Shown: one piece after another, positions 51,579 through 61,062 of the stretch
Position numbering within the stretch: the stretch's first letter is position 1
Layout of the letters: every line of letters begins with the position of its first letter
Source of the DNA: Marinimicrococcus sp033875255
GTDB lineage: Bacteria > Pseudomonadota > Alphaproteobacteria > Geminicoccales > Geminicoccaceae
Length of the DNA stretch: 64,000 nucleotides
NCBI GenBank assembly: GCA_033875255.1
Contig: JAWZSN010000028.1
Coordinates: 5,590 to 69,589, forward strand
Direction: 5' to 3'
The notes under the pieces: model-generated
What the model was told of the DNA's origin: nothing
What the model saw: only the letters and a program-made list of their open reading frames with translations
Databases searched by the model: none
Position numbers and translations under genes: made by a program

Positions 51579-52999
51579 GCATGACGCCGCTCCAGACGGG
51601 GCCCATCCACTTCATCGGCATCGGCGGCATCGGTATGAGCGGCATCGCCGAGCTGCTGGCCAACCTGGGCTACCGGGTGCAGGGCTCGGACGTGGCCGAG
51701 AACGCCAATGTCCAGCGGCTGCGCGCTCGCGGCATCGCGGTGGCGATCGGCCATGACGAGGCCAATCTCGGCGAGGCCCATGTGGTGGTGTTCTCGACCG
51801 CCGTGCAGGCCGATAATCCCGAGCTGGTGGCGGCCCGCGCCCGGCGCCTGCCGGTGGTTCGCCGCGCCGACATGCTGGGCGAGCTGATGCGCCTCAAGCG
51901 CTCGGTGGCGGTCGCCGGGACCCACGGCAAGACCACCACCACGGCCATCGTGGCGGCCCTGTTCGACGCTGCCGGGCTCGATCCCACCGTGGTCAATGGC
52001 GGCATCATCAACGCCTATGGCACCAACGCCCGGCTCGGCAAGAGCGAGTGGATGGTGGTCGAGTCCGATGAGAGCGACGGCAGCTTCCTCAGGCTGCCGG
52101 CGACGATCGGCGTGGTCACCAACATGGACCCCGAGCATCTCGACTTCTGGGGCAGCTTCGATTCCGTCCGCGAGGCCTATTTCCGCTTCATCGAGCGCCT
52201 GCCGTTCTACGGGTTCGGCGTCTTGTGCATCGACCATCCCGAGGTCCAGGCGCTGTTCTCCAGGATCACCGACCGCCGCGTCGTGACCTACGGCTTCAGC
52301 CCGCAGGCCGATGTACGGGCGCTCGGGCACCGCATCGTCGAGGGCGTCGAGGAGTTCGACGTGGTGCTGCGCGCCCGCGACGGCAGCGAGGAGGTGCTGC
52401 GCGACGTGCGCCTCGCCTTGCTCGGCAGCCACAATGTCTCCAACGCCCTGGCGGCCATCGCCATCGGCCACGAGCTGGAGATCCCCCACGCGGTGATCCG
52501 CAGGGCCCTCTCCGGGCTGCAGGGCGTCAAGCGGCGCTTCACCCGCACCGGCCTCGTGGGCGGCGTGGCGGTGATCGACGACTACGCGCACCATCCCGAG
52601 GAGATCCGCGTGGTGCTGCGCACCGCGCGAAGCGCCGCGAGCGGTCGCGTGGTGGCGGTGGTCCAGCCGCACCGCTTCTCGCGCCTGCAGGATCTCTTCG
52701 AGGGCTTTTGCACCTGCTTCGGGGATGCCGACACCGTGCTCGTGGCGCCGGTCTATCCGGCCGGCGAGCCGCCCATCGCCGGCATTGACGGCGAGGCGCT
52801 GGCAGCCGGCCTCAGGGCGCACGGCCAGCGCGACGTGCGCGCCGTCGCGGGCCCGGGCGAGTTGGCGCCGGTGCTCGCCGGGATCGTGGGCGAGGGCGAC
52901 TATGTCGTCTGCCTCGGCGCCGGCAGCATCAGCCAGTGGGCCAACGCCCTGCCGGCCGAGCTCGAGGCCGCCGTCGCGGCGCGCGGGAGCGCCGCGTGA
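51575..52999 (+). CDS. murC: UDP-MurNAc:L-alanine ligase
   Basis: 474 residues. First ATP-dependent amino-acid ligase of the stem peptide. HFIGIGGIGMSGIAELL is the nucleotide-sugar fold; VAGTHGKTTTTAIVA the P-loop; ESDESDGSFL, YAHHPEEIR and VQPHRFSRLQDL are the domain 3 landmarks. The ATG overlaps the murG stop (ATGA), and the stop overlaps the murB GTG. Confidence 0.96.
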   Translation: MSMTPLQTGPIHFIGIGGIGMSGIAELLANLGYRVQGSDVAENANVQRLRARGIAVAIGHDEANLGEAHVVVFSTAVQADNPELVAARARRLPVVRRADMLGELMRLKRSVAVAGTHGKTTTTAIVAALFDAAGLDPTVVNGGIINAYGTNARLGKSEWMVVESDESDGSFLRLPATIGVVTNMDPEHLDFWGSFDSVREAYFRFIERLPFYGFGVLCIDHPEVQALFSRITDRRVVTYGFSPQADVRALGHRIVEGVEEFDVVLRARDGSEEVLRDVRLALLGSHNVSNALAAIAIGHELEIPHAVIRRALSGLQGVKRRFTRTGLVGGVAVIDDYAHHPEEIRVVLRTARSAASGRVVAVVQPHRFSRLQDLFEGFCTCFGDADTVLVAPVYPAGEPPIAGIDGEALAAGLRAHGQRDVRAVAGPGELAPVLAGIVGEGDYVVCLGAGSISQWANALPAELEAAVAARGSAA

Positions 53000-53904
53000 G
53001 CCTGCCCCTGGAGCTTCCGCCGGTGCAGGGCATGCTGCGCCGCGACGTCTTGATGGCGCCGCTCACCTGGCTGCGCGTCGGCGGCCCGGCGCGCGCGCTC
53101 TTCAACCCGGCCGACATCGCCGATCTCGCGGGCTTTCTGGCCGAGCTCGACCCTTCGGTGCCGGTGCTGCCGGTGGGCGTCGCCTCCAATCTGCTGCTCC
53201 GCGACGGCGGCTTTCCCGGCGTGGTCGTGCGCTTCGGCGGGCCGCTCGCCCGGGTCGAGGTCGAGGGCGATCTGCTGATCGCCGGGGCAGGAGCCCTCGA
53301 CCAGCGCGCTGCGCAGGTGGCGCAGCGGGCCGGGCTCTCGGGCCTCGAGTTCATGATCGGCGTGCCCGGCACGATTGGCGGGGCGGTGCGGATGAACGCC
53401 GGGGCCTTTGGCGGCGAGACCGCCGAGCGGCTGCTCTGGGCCGAGTTCCTCGACCGCAGCGGCACGCTCCATCGGGTGGGACCCGAGGAGCTGGCCTTCT
53501 CCTACCGGCACAGCGCCCTGCCCGAGGAGGCCCTGGTCGTGCGGGCCGCCTTCCGCCTGGCGCCTGGCGATGCGGCGGCGGTACTGGCCCGCATGGAGGC
53601 GATCCGTGCCGAGCGGGAGGCAGCCCAGCCGCTGCGGGTGGCAACCGGTGGCAGCACCTTCAGGAATCCGCCCGGCATGAAGGCCTGGCAGCTCATCGAC
53701 GCCGCCGGCTGCCGCGGCCTCAGGCACGGCCGGGCGATGGTCTCGGAGAAGCACTGCAACTTCCTGATCAACACCGGCGAGGCTACCGCGGCGGAGATCG
53801 AGGAGCTGGGCGAGACGGTGCGGCGGCGCGTGCTGGCGCACAGCGGCGTCGAGCTCCAGTGGGAGGTCGTGCGGGTCGGAACCGGCGGTGGAGAGGCGGC
53901 ATGA
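52996..53904 (+). CDS. murB: UDP-N-acetylenolpyruvoylglucosamine reductase
   Basis: 302 residues from a GTG overlapping the murC stop (GTGA). FAD flavoprotein that reduces the enolpyruvyl group to UDP-MurNAc. TWLRVGGPARALFNPAD, VGVASNLLLRDGGFPGVVVRF (FAD site, two blocks), GLEFMIGVPGTIGGAVRMNAGAFGGE (two blocks) and SYRHSALPEEALVV, with the Ser proton donor in GGSTFRNPPG, show a type II enzyme. murC and murB being adjacent is usual in alphaproteobacteria. Confidence 0.95.
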   Translation: MSLPLELPPVQGMLRRDVLMAPLTWLRVGGPARALFNPADIADLAGFLAELDPSVPVLPVGVASNLLLRDGGFPGVVVRFGGPLARVEVEGDLLIAGAGALDQRAAQVAQRAGLSGLEFMIGVPGTIGGAVRMNAGAFGGETAERLLWAEFLDRSGTLHRVGPEELAFSYRHSALPEEALVVRAAFRLAPGDAAAVLARMEAIRAEREAAQPLRVATGGSTFRNPPGMKAWQLIDAAGCRGLRHGRAMVSEKHCNFLINTGEATAAEIEELGETVRRRVLAHSGVELQWEVVRVGTGGGEAA

Positions 53905-54815
53905 GCAGGCATGTGGCGGTCTTGATGGGCGGCCGCTCGGCGGAGCGCGAGGTGTCGCTGGTGAGCGGCGATGCCTGCGCCGGGGCGCTCGAGGAGCGCG
54001 GCTATCGCGTGACCCGGATCGACGTCGGACCGGACCTGCCGGCGGTGCTGGCGGAGCTGCGCCCCGACTGCTGCTTCAACGCGCTCCACGGGCGGTTCGG
54101 CGAGGACGGAAGGGTGCAGGGCCTGCTCGACCTGATGGGCATCCCCTACACCCACTCGGGCGTGCTGGCTTCGGCCCTGGCCATGGACAAGCCGATGGCC
54201 AAGCGGGTTTTCGCCCAGGCCGGCCTGGCCTGCCCTGTGGGTATCGACATGACGCTGGGCGAGCTGCGCGGCGGAGCGCCCATGGCGCCACCTTTCGTGG
54301 TCAAGCCGGCCGCCGAGGGCTCGAGCCTCGGCGTCTTCATCCTCACGGACGGCGATCTGGCGCCGCTCTTCGAGCGCAACGACGCGGACCTCGAGCAGCG
54401 GGTCCTCGTGGAACGCTATATTCCCGGCCGCGAGCTCACCTGCGCGGTGCTCGACGACCGGCCGCTGGCGGTCACCGAGATCGTCCCGCGCGAGGGCTTC
54501 TACGACTATCGCGCAAAGTACACCGGCGGCGTCGCCGACCACCTGATTCCCGCGCCGGTGCCCGAGGGGATCCGCGAGAGGGTCATGGAGATGGCGCTGA
54601 TCGCCCACCGTACCCTCGGTTGCAGGGGTGTCAGCCGCGCCGATTTCCGCTACGATGTCTCGGCCGAGGAGGAGCAAGGTCTCTACCTGCTCGAGGTCAA
54701 TACCCAGCCGGGGATGACGCCCTTGTCCCTGGTTCCCGAGCAGGCCGCCCATTGCGGCATGTCCTTCGCCGATCTGGTCGTGCATCTGGTCGAGGAGGCT
54801 CGATGCGACAGGTGA
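53901..54815 (+). CDS. ddl: D-alanine--D-alanine ligase
   Basis: 304 residues, ATP-grasp. It supplies the dipeptide used by MurF. VLMGGRSAEREVSLVSG is the family opening; HGRFGEDGRVQGLLDLMGIPYTHSG (two blocks), FVVKPAAEGSSLGVF (ATP lysine and Ser/Leu specificity loop) and LEVNTQPGMTPLSLVPEQA (Mg site) follow. YDYRAKY has the Tyr of D-Ala-D-Ala rather than D-Ala-D-Lac ligases. ATGA overlap with murB; overlaps ftsQ by 13 bases. Confidence 0.96.
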   Translation: MSRHVAVLMGGRSAEREVSLVSGDACAGALEERGYRVTRIDVGPDLPAVLAELRPDCCFNALHGRFGEDGRVQGLLDLMGIPYTHSGVLASALAMDKPMAKRVFAQAGLACPVGIDMTLGELRGGAPMAPPFVVKPAAEGSSLGVFILTDGDLAPLFERNDADLEQRVLVERYIPGRELTCAVLDDRPLAVTEIVPREGFYDYRAKYTGGVADHLIPAPVPEGIRERVMEMALIAHRTLGCRGVSRADFRYDVSAEEEQGLYLLEVNTQPGMTPLSLVPEQAAHCGMSFADLVVHLVEEARCDR

Positions 54816-55645
54816 CGCTGGCCGCCCATCGGGCGCGCAACGTGCCGCGGCGGCCGCCGCCGTCGCGCTGGCGACGCTGGCTGCGGCGCGGCCTGCTGGC
54901 CACCGGCCTGCTCGCCGCAACCGGCGTCGGCGGCCATGCCGCGATCGAGCGCGGGGCGGTCGAGAAGGCGGGTGTCCTGGCCGATCTCGCCGGCAGTCGC
55001 CTGGCAGCGCTCTCCGGCCTGGTGGTGAACAATGTCTACGCCGAGGGGCGGCGTATGACGTCGGAGGCGGCGCTCGTCGGCGCTCTTGAAGACGTTATGG
55101 GACGGCCTATACTGGCAGTTGATCTCGAAGAGGTTCGTGAGCGCCTTCAGCGGCTTCCCTGGGTTCGCACCGTGACCGTCCGCCGCCAGTTCCCCGACGC
55201 CATCCTGGCCCGTCTCGAGGAGCACCGCCCGCTCGCCCTGTGGCGCAAGGACGATGGGCTGAGCCTCGTCGACGGCAAGGGCTCGGTCATCCAGGTGCAG
55301 GACCTGCGCCCCTTCGTCCAGCTCCCGCTGCTGACCGGCGAGGATGCGCCACAAAACGCCCGGGCGCTGTTCGCCATGCTTGCTGTCGAGCCGGCCCTGG
55401 CCGAGCGGGTGACCGCCGCGACCCGTGTCGGCGGCCGGCGCTGGAACGTCTGGCTGGATGGCCGCGTCGAGGTCCGTCTGCCCGCCGAGGGCGTGTCGCA
55501 GGCGTGGCAGCGGCTGGCCGAGGTCGAGCGCGAGAAGGCGCTTCTCGCCCGCACCATCGAGGCCGTCGATCTGCGCACCCCCGACTGGCTGGTGCTGCGC
55601 AAGGCGCCGCAGCCGGTGCTCCCGGCCGGCGGAGGACGCGCATGA
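54803..55645 (+). CDS. ftsQ: Cell division protein FtsQ
   Basis: 280 residues. A basic Pro/Arg-rich cytoplasmic tail (RRPPPSRWRRWLRRG) precedes one membrane helix near 32-48. The POTRA domain (about 75-140) contains VNNVYAEGRRMTSEAALVGAL and ILAVDLEEVRERLQRLPWVRTVTVRRQFPDAI in two blocks, then the beta domain (EHRPLALWRKDDGLSLVDGKG). FtsQ links early and late divisome proteins. The ATG lies 13 bases inside ddl with GGAGG upstream. Confidence 0.92.
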   Translation: MRQVTLAAHRARNVPRRPPPSRWRRWLRRGLLATGLLAATGVGGHAAIERGAVEKAGVLADLAGSRLAALSGLVVNNVYAEGRRMTSEAALVGALEDVMGRPILAVDLEEVRERLQRLPWVRTVTVRRQFPDAILARLEEHRPLALWRKDDGLSLVDGKGSVIQVQDLRPFVQLPLLTGEDAPQNARALFAMLAVEPALAERVTAATRVGGRRWNVWLDGRVEVRLPAEGVSQAWQRLAEVEREKALLARTIEAVDLRTPDWLVLRKAPQPVLPAGGGRA

Positions 55646-56934
55646 GCGTCGCCTTGAAGCCGCCGCGCGGCATGGGTGGCGTCCGTGCCGGCGGGCGTGG
55701 CGGGCCGTTTGCGGTCCTCGACATCGGCACCAGCAAGATCTGCTGCCTGATCGCCCGGCCGCGGCCGGGGCGCGGCTGTCAGGTGCTGGGTCGCGGCTAC
55801 CAGCTCGCCGACGGGCTCGAGCGGGGCGAGATCATCGATGTCGAGGCCGCCGAATCCTCGATCCGTGCGGTGCTCCACGAGGCCGAGCAGCAGGCCGGCG
55901 AGCAGGTCACCGCGGTGCTGGCGGCGGTCGGCGCCGGTCGGCCGCGCTCGCATCTGATGCGGGTCGAGCGGCCGCTCAACGGCCGCAGCATCACCGACGA
56001 GGACGTCGAGACGGCGCTCGGCCGGGCCCGCGCCGAGGTGCTGGGCACCGGGGCGGCGGTGCTGCATGTGGTGCCGGTCGAGATGTCGGTGGATGGCGGG
56101 CGGCCGCTCCGCGACCCGCGCGGCGTCAAGGGCCAGCTGCTCGATCTGCTGGTCCATGTGGTAGCGGCCGACGCGCAGCCCCTGCGCACCATCACGAGCT
56201 GCCTGGAGCGCGCCCACCTCGATGTTCTGGGGCTGGTCGCGGCACCCTATGCGGCCGGCCATGGCTGCCTCACGGAAGACGAGCTCGAGCAGGGCTGCCT
56301 GCTCGTCGACCTGGGAGCGGGTACCACCCAGGTCGCGCACTTCACCGGCGGCAACCTCGCCTTCGTCGAGCAGGTCCTCAAGGGCGGCGAGAAGATCACC
56401 GCCGACGTCGCCTACGGTCTGTCGACCTCGCTGCGCGAGGCCGAACGGCTCAAGACGCTCTATGGCGGGGTCTTGTGGCGGACCTGCGACGACAATATCC
56501 GCCTCGAGGTGCCGCTGATCGACGACGCCGAGGACGAGCCCAGCGGCGAGGTCTCGCGCACCCGGCTGACCTTCATTATCCGCTCGCGGGTCGAGGAGAT
56601 CTTCTCCGAGCTCATCGAGCGGCTGCGCAACGGCAGCGACGTGCTGCGGGCGCGCCCGCCGCGCAGCATCGTCCTGACCGGCGGCGCGGCGCAGCTCGAG
56701 GGGATGGGCGAGCTGGCAGAGGAGATGTTCAGCCTCAAGGTGCGTGTCGCGCGGCCGCGCGGTCTCCACGAGGTGCCCGGTGCCGAGGACGACCCGAGCT
56801 GGGCGGTCGCTGCGGGCGCTCTGGCGATGGCGAGCGGCGGCGACAGCGGTCTTGGCTGGAGTGACGGTGAAGAAAAGCGTACACTGCGTTCAGGACTTGC
56901 CCGCCTGAAAGAGTGGTTGCGCGAGAACTTCTGA
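55642..56934 (+). CDS. ftsA: Cell division protein FtsA
   Basis: 430 residues, actin-like ATPase that tethers FtsZ to the membrane. AVLDIGTSKICCLIA is phosphate 1; the 1C domain lies near 100-180; CLLVDLGAGTTQVAHFTGG is phosphate 2; GGEKITADVAYGLSTSLREAE is typical; IVLTGGAAQLEGM is the adenosine motif. The C-terminal LARLKEWLRENF is the amphipathic membrane-targeting helix. The ATG overlaps ftsQ (ATGA). Confidence 0.95.
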   Translation: MSVALKPPRGMGGVRAGGRGGPFAVLDIGTSKICCLIARPRPGRGCQVLGRGYQLADGLERGEIIDVEAAESSIRAVLHEAEQQAGEQVTAVLAAVGAGRPRSHLMRVERPLNGRSITDEDVETALGRARAEVLGTGAAVLHVVPVEMSVDGGRPLRDPRGVKGQLLDLLVHVVAADAQPLRTITSCLERAHLDVLGLVAAPYAAGHGCLTEDELEQGCLLVDLGAGTTQVAHFTGGNLAFVEQVLKGGEKITADVAYGLSTSLREAERLKTLYGGVLWRTCDDNIRLEVPLIDDAEDEPSGEVSRTRLTFIIRSRVEEIFSELIERLRNGSDVLRARPPRSIVLTGGAAQLEGMGELAEEMFSLKVRVARPRGLHEVPGAEDDPSWAVAAGALAMASGGDSGLGWSDGEEKRTLRSGLARLKEWLRENF

Positions 56935-57030
56935 GGCTCACAAAGAATAGCGAATACCAACCGGTCGTGCCTTGCCCGGCGGCCGGTCGAAAGGGCGGAA
57001 ATGCGCCCCGTCGCTTGTGGAGGAGAAGGG

Positions 57031-58494
57031 ATGACCATCAATCTCACGATGCCCATGACGCACGAGCTGAAGCCGAGGATCTCGGTGGTCGGCGTCGGCG
57101 GGGCCGGCGGCAATGCCGTCAACAACATGATCACCTCGCATCTCGAGGGGGTCGACTTCGTCGTCTGCAATACTGACGCCCAGGCCATTTCCGCGTGCCT
57201 GACCGAGCGTCGGGTCCAGCTCGGCGTGTCGATCACCCACGGGCTTGGCGCCGGCGCCCGCCCCGAGGTGGGTCGTGCGGCCGCCGAGGAGGCGATCGAC
57301 GAGATCCTGGACAACCTCCAGGGCAGCCACATGGTGTTCATCACCGCCGGCATGGGCGGCGGCACCGGCACCGGTGCGGCTCCGGCGATCGCCCGGGCGG
57401 TCCGCGAGCAGGGCATCCTCACCGTCGGCGTGGTCACCAAGCCCTTCCACTTCGAGGGCGCGCACCGCATGCGCCTGGCCGAGCAGGGCCTGGCCGAGCT
57501 GCAGCAGCATGTCGACACGCTGATCGTCATCCCCAACCAGAACCTGTTCCGGCTGGCCAACGAGCGCACCACCTTCGCCGACGCCTTCAAGATGGCCGAC
57601 GAGGTGCTGCACATGGGCGTGCGCGGGGTCACCGACCTCATGATCATGCCCGGCCTGATCAATCTCGACTTCGCCGACATCCGCACGGTGATGAGCGAGA
57701 TGGGCAAGGCGATGATGGGCACCGGCGAGGCCGAGGGCGAGCGCCGGGCGCTCGACGCCGCCGAGGCGGCGATCTCCAACCCGCTGCTCGACGAGGTGTC
57801 GATGAAGGGCGCGCACGCCGTCCTCATCAACATCACCGGCGGCATGGACATGGCGCTCTTCGAGGTGGACGCGGCCGCCAACCGCATCCGCGAGGAGGTC
57901 GACCCCGACGCCAACATCATCTTCGGCTCGACCTTCGACGGCTCGATGGACGGCCGGATGCGCGTCTCGGTGGTGGCGACCGGCATCGATTCGGAGAGCG
58001 CGCGCAAGGCCCAGGCCGAGGCCGCGCAGGCTGCCGGCGCGCAGCAGGCGGGCCAGCAGGAGGCGGCGCCGGCCGCCCCGGCGGGCGGCTTCCGCTTCCC
58101 GGTGCAGATGCAAAAGGCCCAGCCGGCGCCGTTCCCCAGCGTCGCGCGACCGGCCGCTCCCGTGCGCCGTCCCGGCGAGCCGAGCCCGGCCCTCAACCTG
58201 CGGGCCTCGGGCGCCGGCGCCGAGCAGCGTTCCGAGACGGCGGGGCCGAGCTCCCTTCCGCCGCACGGCGCCCAGCCGGCCGCCGCGCATCGCGCCCAGC
58301 ACGGCGAGCGCGGCATCAACTTCTTCGAGCGCATGAAGGATTTCGCTTTCGGCAATGGCGGCATGCCGAGCGAGACCCGGGCCGTGCAGCCCCGGAGCGA
58401 GACCGCCGAGGCGGATCGGGTCGTGCGGCAGCCCGAGCTCGAGGAGGCCCGGGACGTGCCGGCCTTCCTGAGACATGAGCGGGTCGACAGCTGA
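57031..58494 (+). CDS. ftsZ: Cell division protein FtsZ
   Basis: 487 residues, tubulin-like GTPase that forms the Z ring. VVGVGGAGGNAVNNMI is the nucleotide fold; the tubulin signature is GMGGGTGTGAAPAIA; the T7 synergy loop is NLDFADIRTVM. After the core (to about 330) comes a long Ala/Pro/Gln-rich linker, then EEARDVPAFLRHERVDS, the conserved tail that binds FtsA. I chose the ATG at 57031 (GGAGGAGAAGGG just upstream); the frame opens ten codons earlier. A 96-bp gap after ftsA could hold an extra promoter. Confidence 0.97.
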   Translation: MTINLTMPMTHELKPRISVVGVGGAGGNAVNNMITSHLEGVDFVVCNTDAQAISACLTERRVQLGVSITHGLGAGARPEVGRAAAEEAIDEILDNLQGSHMVFITAGMGGGTGTGAAPAIARAVREQGILTVGVVTKPFHFEGAHRMRLAEQGLAELQQHVDTLIVIPNQNLFRLANERTTFADAFKMADEVLHMGVRGVTDLMIMPGLINLDFADIRTVMSEMGKAMMGTGEAEGERRALDAAEAAISNPLLDEVSMKGAHAVLINITGGMDMALFEVDAAANRIREEVDPDANIIFGSTFDGSMDGRMRVSVVATGIDSESARKAQAEAAQAAGAQQAGQQEAAPAAPAGGFRFPVQMQKAQPAPFPSVARPAAPVRRPGEPSPALNLRASGAGAEQRSETAGPSSLPPHGAQPAAAHRAQHGERGINFFERMKDFAFGNGGMPSETRAVQPRSETAEADRVVRQPELEEARDVPAFLRHERVDS

Positions 58495-58539
58495 GAAGCA
58501 GCTCGCGAGCAGCCCTCTCGACGTCTTGGGAGGGCGAGA

Positions 58540-58600
58540 CAGGGGCCGCCCGCGCCCGTTCCCTCACCGGAGCGGTGCGCGGGCGGCCCCTGCCGTTTTC
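58540..58600 (+). terminator. Strong Rho-independent terminator ending the dcw cluster
   Basis: A 16-bp perfect stem (CAGGGGCCGCCCGCGC pairing with GCGCGGGCGGCCCCTG), 21-base loop, followed by CCGTTTTCC. It starts 45 bases after the ftsZ stop. lpxC, often next in this order, is absent. Confidence 0.85.
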
Positions 58601-58689
58601 CGGGGGCGGGCAGGCGGCGGGTGCCATTGCCGGGCCACCGGCGCTCGCCCATAGTGCGCCGCGCGTCGCGGAGCAAAGGGAGGGCGAGC

Positions 58690-59748
58690 ATGCGCGTCGA
58701 GGATCTGGACACGCCGACGGTGGTGGTCGACATCGCACGGGTCGAGCGCAACCTGAAGCGCTGGCAGGACTATTGCGACCGTCACGGGATCAGGAACCGG
58801 CCGCACATCAAGACCCACAAGGTGCCCGAGCTGGCCCACCGCCAGGTGGCGCTGGGGGCGGTCGGCATCGCCTGCCAGAAGCTGGGCGAGGCCGAGGTCA
58901 TGGCCGATGCCGGCCTCGAGGACATCCTCATCCCCTACAACCTCCTCGGCCATGCCAAGCTCGACCGCGCCCGCGCGCTGGCCCGCCGCGTCAGGCTCAC
59001 CGTGGCCTGCGACTCGACCGTCGTGGCGGACGGCCTCGCCGAGGCTTTCGCCGCCGAGGGTGAGCGGCTGGCGGTGATGGTCGAGGTCGACAGCGGCATG
59101 CGCCGCTGCGGCGTCGGCACCGCCGAGGAGGCCGCCGAGCTCGCCGCCCACGTAGCGGCCAAAAAGAGCCTGCGCTTTGCCGGCTTCCTCACCTACCCGG
59201 CACCCCGCGGCACGGCCCAGGTGCAAGAAGTGATGAGTGCGGCCAAGGAGCTGCTGGCCAGCCGCGGAATCGACACGCCCGCCGTCTCGGGCGGCGGCAC
59301 GCCCGACATGTGGCGTGCCCACGAGGCCCCGGTGGTCACCGAGTACCGCGTCGGCACCTACATCTACTATGACCGGATGCAGGTCGCGGCCGGCGCGGCG
59401 AGCTACGAGGACTGCGCGCTCACCATCCGCACCACGGTGGTGAGCAGACCCGGCAGCGACCGTGCGGTGCTGGACGCCGGCTCCAAGACCCTGACCTCCG
59501 ACATCGGCAATCTCGACGGCCACGGCTATATCGTCGAGTATCCCGAGGCGCGCATCACCAAGCTCAGCGAGGAGCACGCCCAGGTCGACCTCTCGGCCTG
59601 CGCCGCGAAGCCGGCGGTGGGCGAGCAGGTGACCGTCATCCCCAATCACTGCTGCGTGGTAAGCAACCTCTTCGACAGCGTGGCGGTGGCGCGCGAGGGC
59701 CGCATCGTCGGCCGCTTCCCGATCGCCGCGCGCGGTCTGGTCCGCTAG
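58690..59748 (+). CDS. D-threonine aldolase / D-serine dehydratase-like PLP enzyme
   Basis: 352 residues, alanine-racemase fold III. LDTPTVVVDIARVERNLKRW opens the barrel; the PLP Lys is in RPHIKTHKVPELA (residues 38-50); EVDSGMRRCGVGT, GGGTPDMW and EYRVGTYIYYDRMQ follow; the C-terminal metal site is IPNHCCVVSNLFD with His and Cys. Members cleave D-threonine-type beta-hydroxy amino acids or dehydrate D-serine; which applies is unclear. I took the ATG at 58690 because the family starts MRVEDLDTP. It follows the dcw terminator and has its own promoter region. Confidence 0.88.
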   Translation: MRVEDLDTPTVVVDIARVERNLKRWQDYCDRHGIRNRPHIKTHKVPELAHRQVALGAVGIACQKLGEAEVMADAGLEDILIPYNLLGHAKLDRARALARRVRLTVACDSTVVADGLAEAFAAEGERLAVMVEVDSGMRRCGVGTAEEAAELAAHVAAKKSLRFAGFLTYPAPRGTAQVQEVMSAAKELLASRGIDTPAVSGGGTPDMWRAHEAPVVTEYRVGTYIYYDRMQVAAGAASYEDCALTIRTTVVSRPGSDRAVLDAGSKTLTSDIGNLDGHGYIVEYPEARITKLSEEHAQVDLSACAAKPAVGEQVTVIPNHCCVVSNLFDSVAVAREGRIVGRFPIAARGLVR

Positions 59749-60059
59749 CCCCGCGCGGCGACGAGCCTGGCCCGGCCGGGTGCCGCGGCGGCGGTGCCGC
59801 ACGAAAGCGCCGCCGTGACCTCGCTTCGCGGTCTCCGGGCGGTCGGCGGCAGGGCCTTAGGCGAGGCGGAGAAGGGGACGAGGGCCGACCGCGACTGGCG
59901 TCCGAGCCGCTGCTTCACGGGTCTCGTGCGGTCGCGCCGCGCGCCTGCAGCGCCGTTCGCCAGCTCGCCCCCGACCTGGCCACAGCGAGCTTCGAGCTGC
60001 TGCCGTCCGGTCTTTGCGCCGGGCCCGCGCCCCTTGGTTCCGGCCGTCGGGGGAGGGCT
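59749..60059. other. Convergent intergenic region, nothing recognised
   Basis: GC-rich sequence between the aldolase-like gene and the convergent stress-protein gene. No gene, no R1 or R2 element and no clear terminator were found. Confidence 0.5.
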
Positions 60060-60899
60060 TCAGTGCGCCATCAGCACCGGAACGGTCATGTGGTGCAGGA
60101 GGTGGGCGGTGGTGCCGCCGAGAACCATCTCGCGCAGGCGGGAATGGCCGTAGCCGCCCATCACCAGGAGGTCGGCGCTCTCGTCGCTGGCGGTCGAGAG
60201 CAGCACGTCGCCCACGCCCATGCCGCCCGACTGCACCGCCTTCACCTCGACCTTCAGGCCGTGCCGGGCGAGGTGCGTGGCGATGTCGGCGCCGGGAGCG
60301 GCACCGAGCTGCGCCTCGTGCCGCTGCGGGTCGACCACCAGCACCGTGACCTTCAGCGCCTTCTCGAGCAGCGGCATGGCGTCGTTGATGGCCCGGGCCG
60401 CCTCCCGCGTGCCGTTCCACGCGCACAGTACCCGCTCCGGCGAGCGCGCCTCGGTGCCGACATAGGGGACGAGGATCGCCGGCCGGCCCGACTGCATGAA
60501 GGCGGCCTCGGCCACGAAGGTCTCGCCGCCGCCGGCGTCGGGGTCCGGCTGGCCGACGATCGCCAGATCGACATGCCGCGCCTGGCGGGCGAGGCTGTCC
60601 GCCAGGCGGTCGACCGATACCGTCTCGTGGCGGGTCTCGACCGGGACGCCGGCCTGCTGGGCGGCTTTTCGGGCGCCCTCCAGCTGCTCCTCGGCCTCGG
60701 CCTCGGCCATGGCGCGCTGCTGCCGTACCACCTCGGGCGGGACGCTGACCCCGACTGCCGCCGGAATGTAGGGCTCGGCCACGAGGCTCAGCGCTATCAG
60801 GTGCGCGTCGTGCGTCCGGGCCAGCGCCATGGCGTAGGCGAGCCGCGCCGGGCTCGCTTTGGTGGCGTCGAGCTGGACGAGAATGTTCTTGAGGGCCAT
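60060..60899 (-). CDS. Universal stress protein with two tandem Usp domains
   Basis: 279 residues. The first Usp domain (1-145) opens LKNILVQLDATKASPARLAYAMALA; the second (about 155-279) starts RVLCAWNGTREAARAINDAMP and ends with the ATP-type signature MGGYGHSRLREMVLGGTTAHLLHHMTVPVLM (in two blocks: GxxGxSxxRE then VLGGxTxxLL). The first domain lacks this signature, so probably only the second binds nucleotide. The ATG at 60899 is preferred over a GTG one codon earlier. Stress role by family only. Confidence 0.9.
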   Translation of the reverse strand: MALKNILVQLDATKASPARLAYAMALARTHDAHLIALSLVAEPYIPAAVGVSVPPEVVRQQRAMAEAEAEEQLEGARKAAQQAGVPVETRHETVSVDRLADSLARQARHVDLAIVGQPDPDAGGGETFVAEAAFMQSGRPAILVPYVGTEARSPERVLCAWNGTREAARAINDAMPLLEKALKVTVLVVDPQRHEAQLGAAPGADIATHLARHGLKVEVKAVQSGGMGVGDVLLSTASDESADLLVMGGYGHSRLREMVLGGTTAHLLHHMTVPVLMAH

Positions 60900-61062
60900 C
60901 ACCTGTCTCCCTGCCGGCCTTCGCGACGGCTCCCGCGAGTGGAGGCGTAAATGTCATGCGTGACATTGATCTGCATCAGCTATGGTCCCTCCCGGCGCTG
61001 GCCGGAGAGCGAGAGCTCCGCCACCGGTACCGACCGTTCAGCATAGCACCCGGCGGATCCCC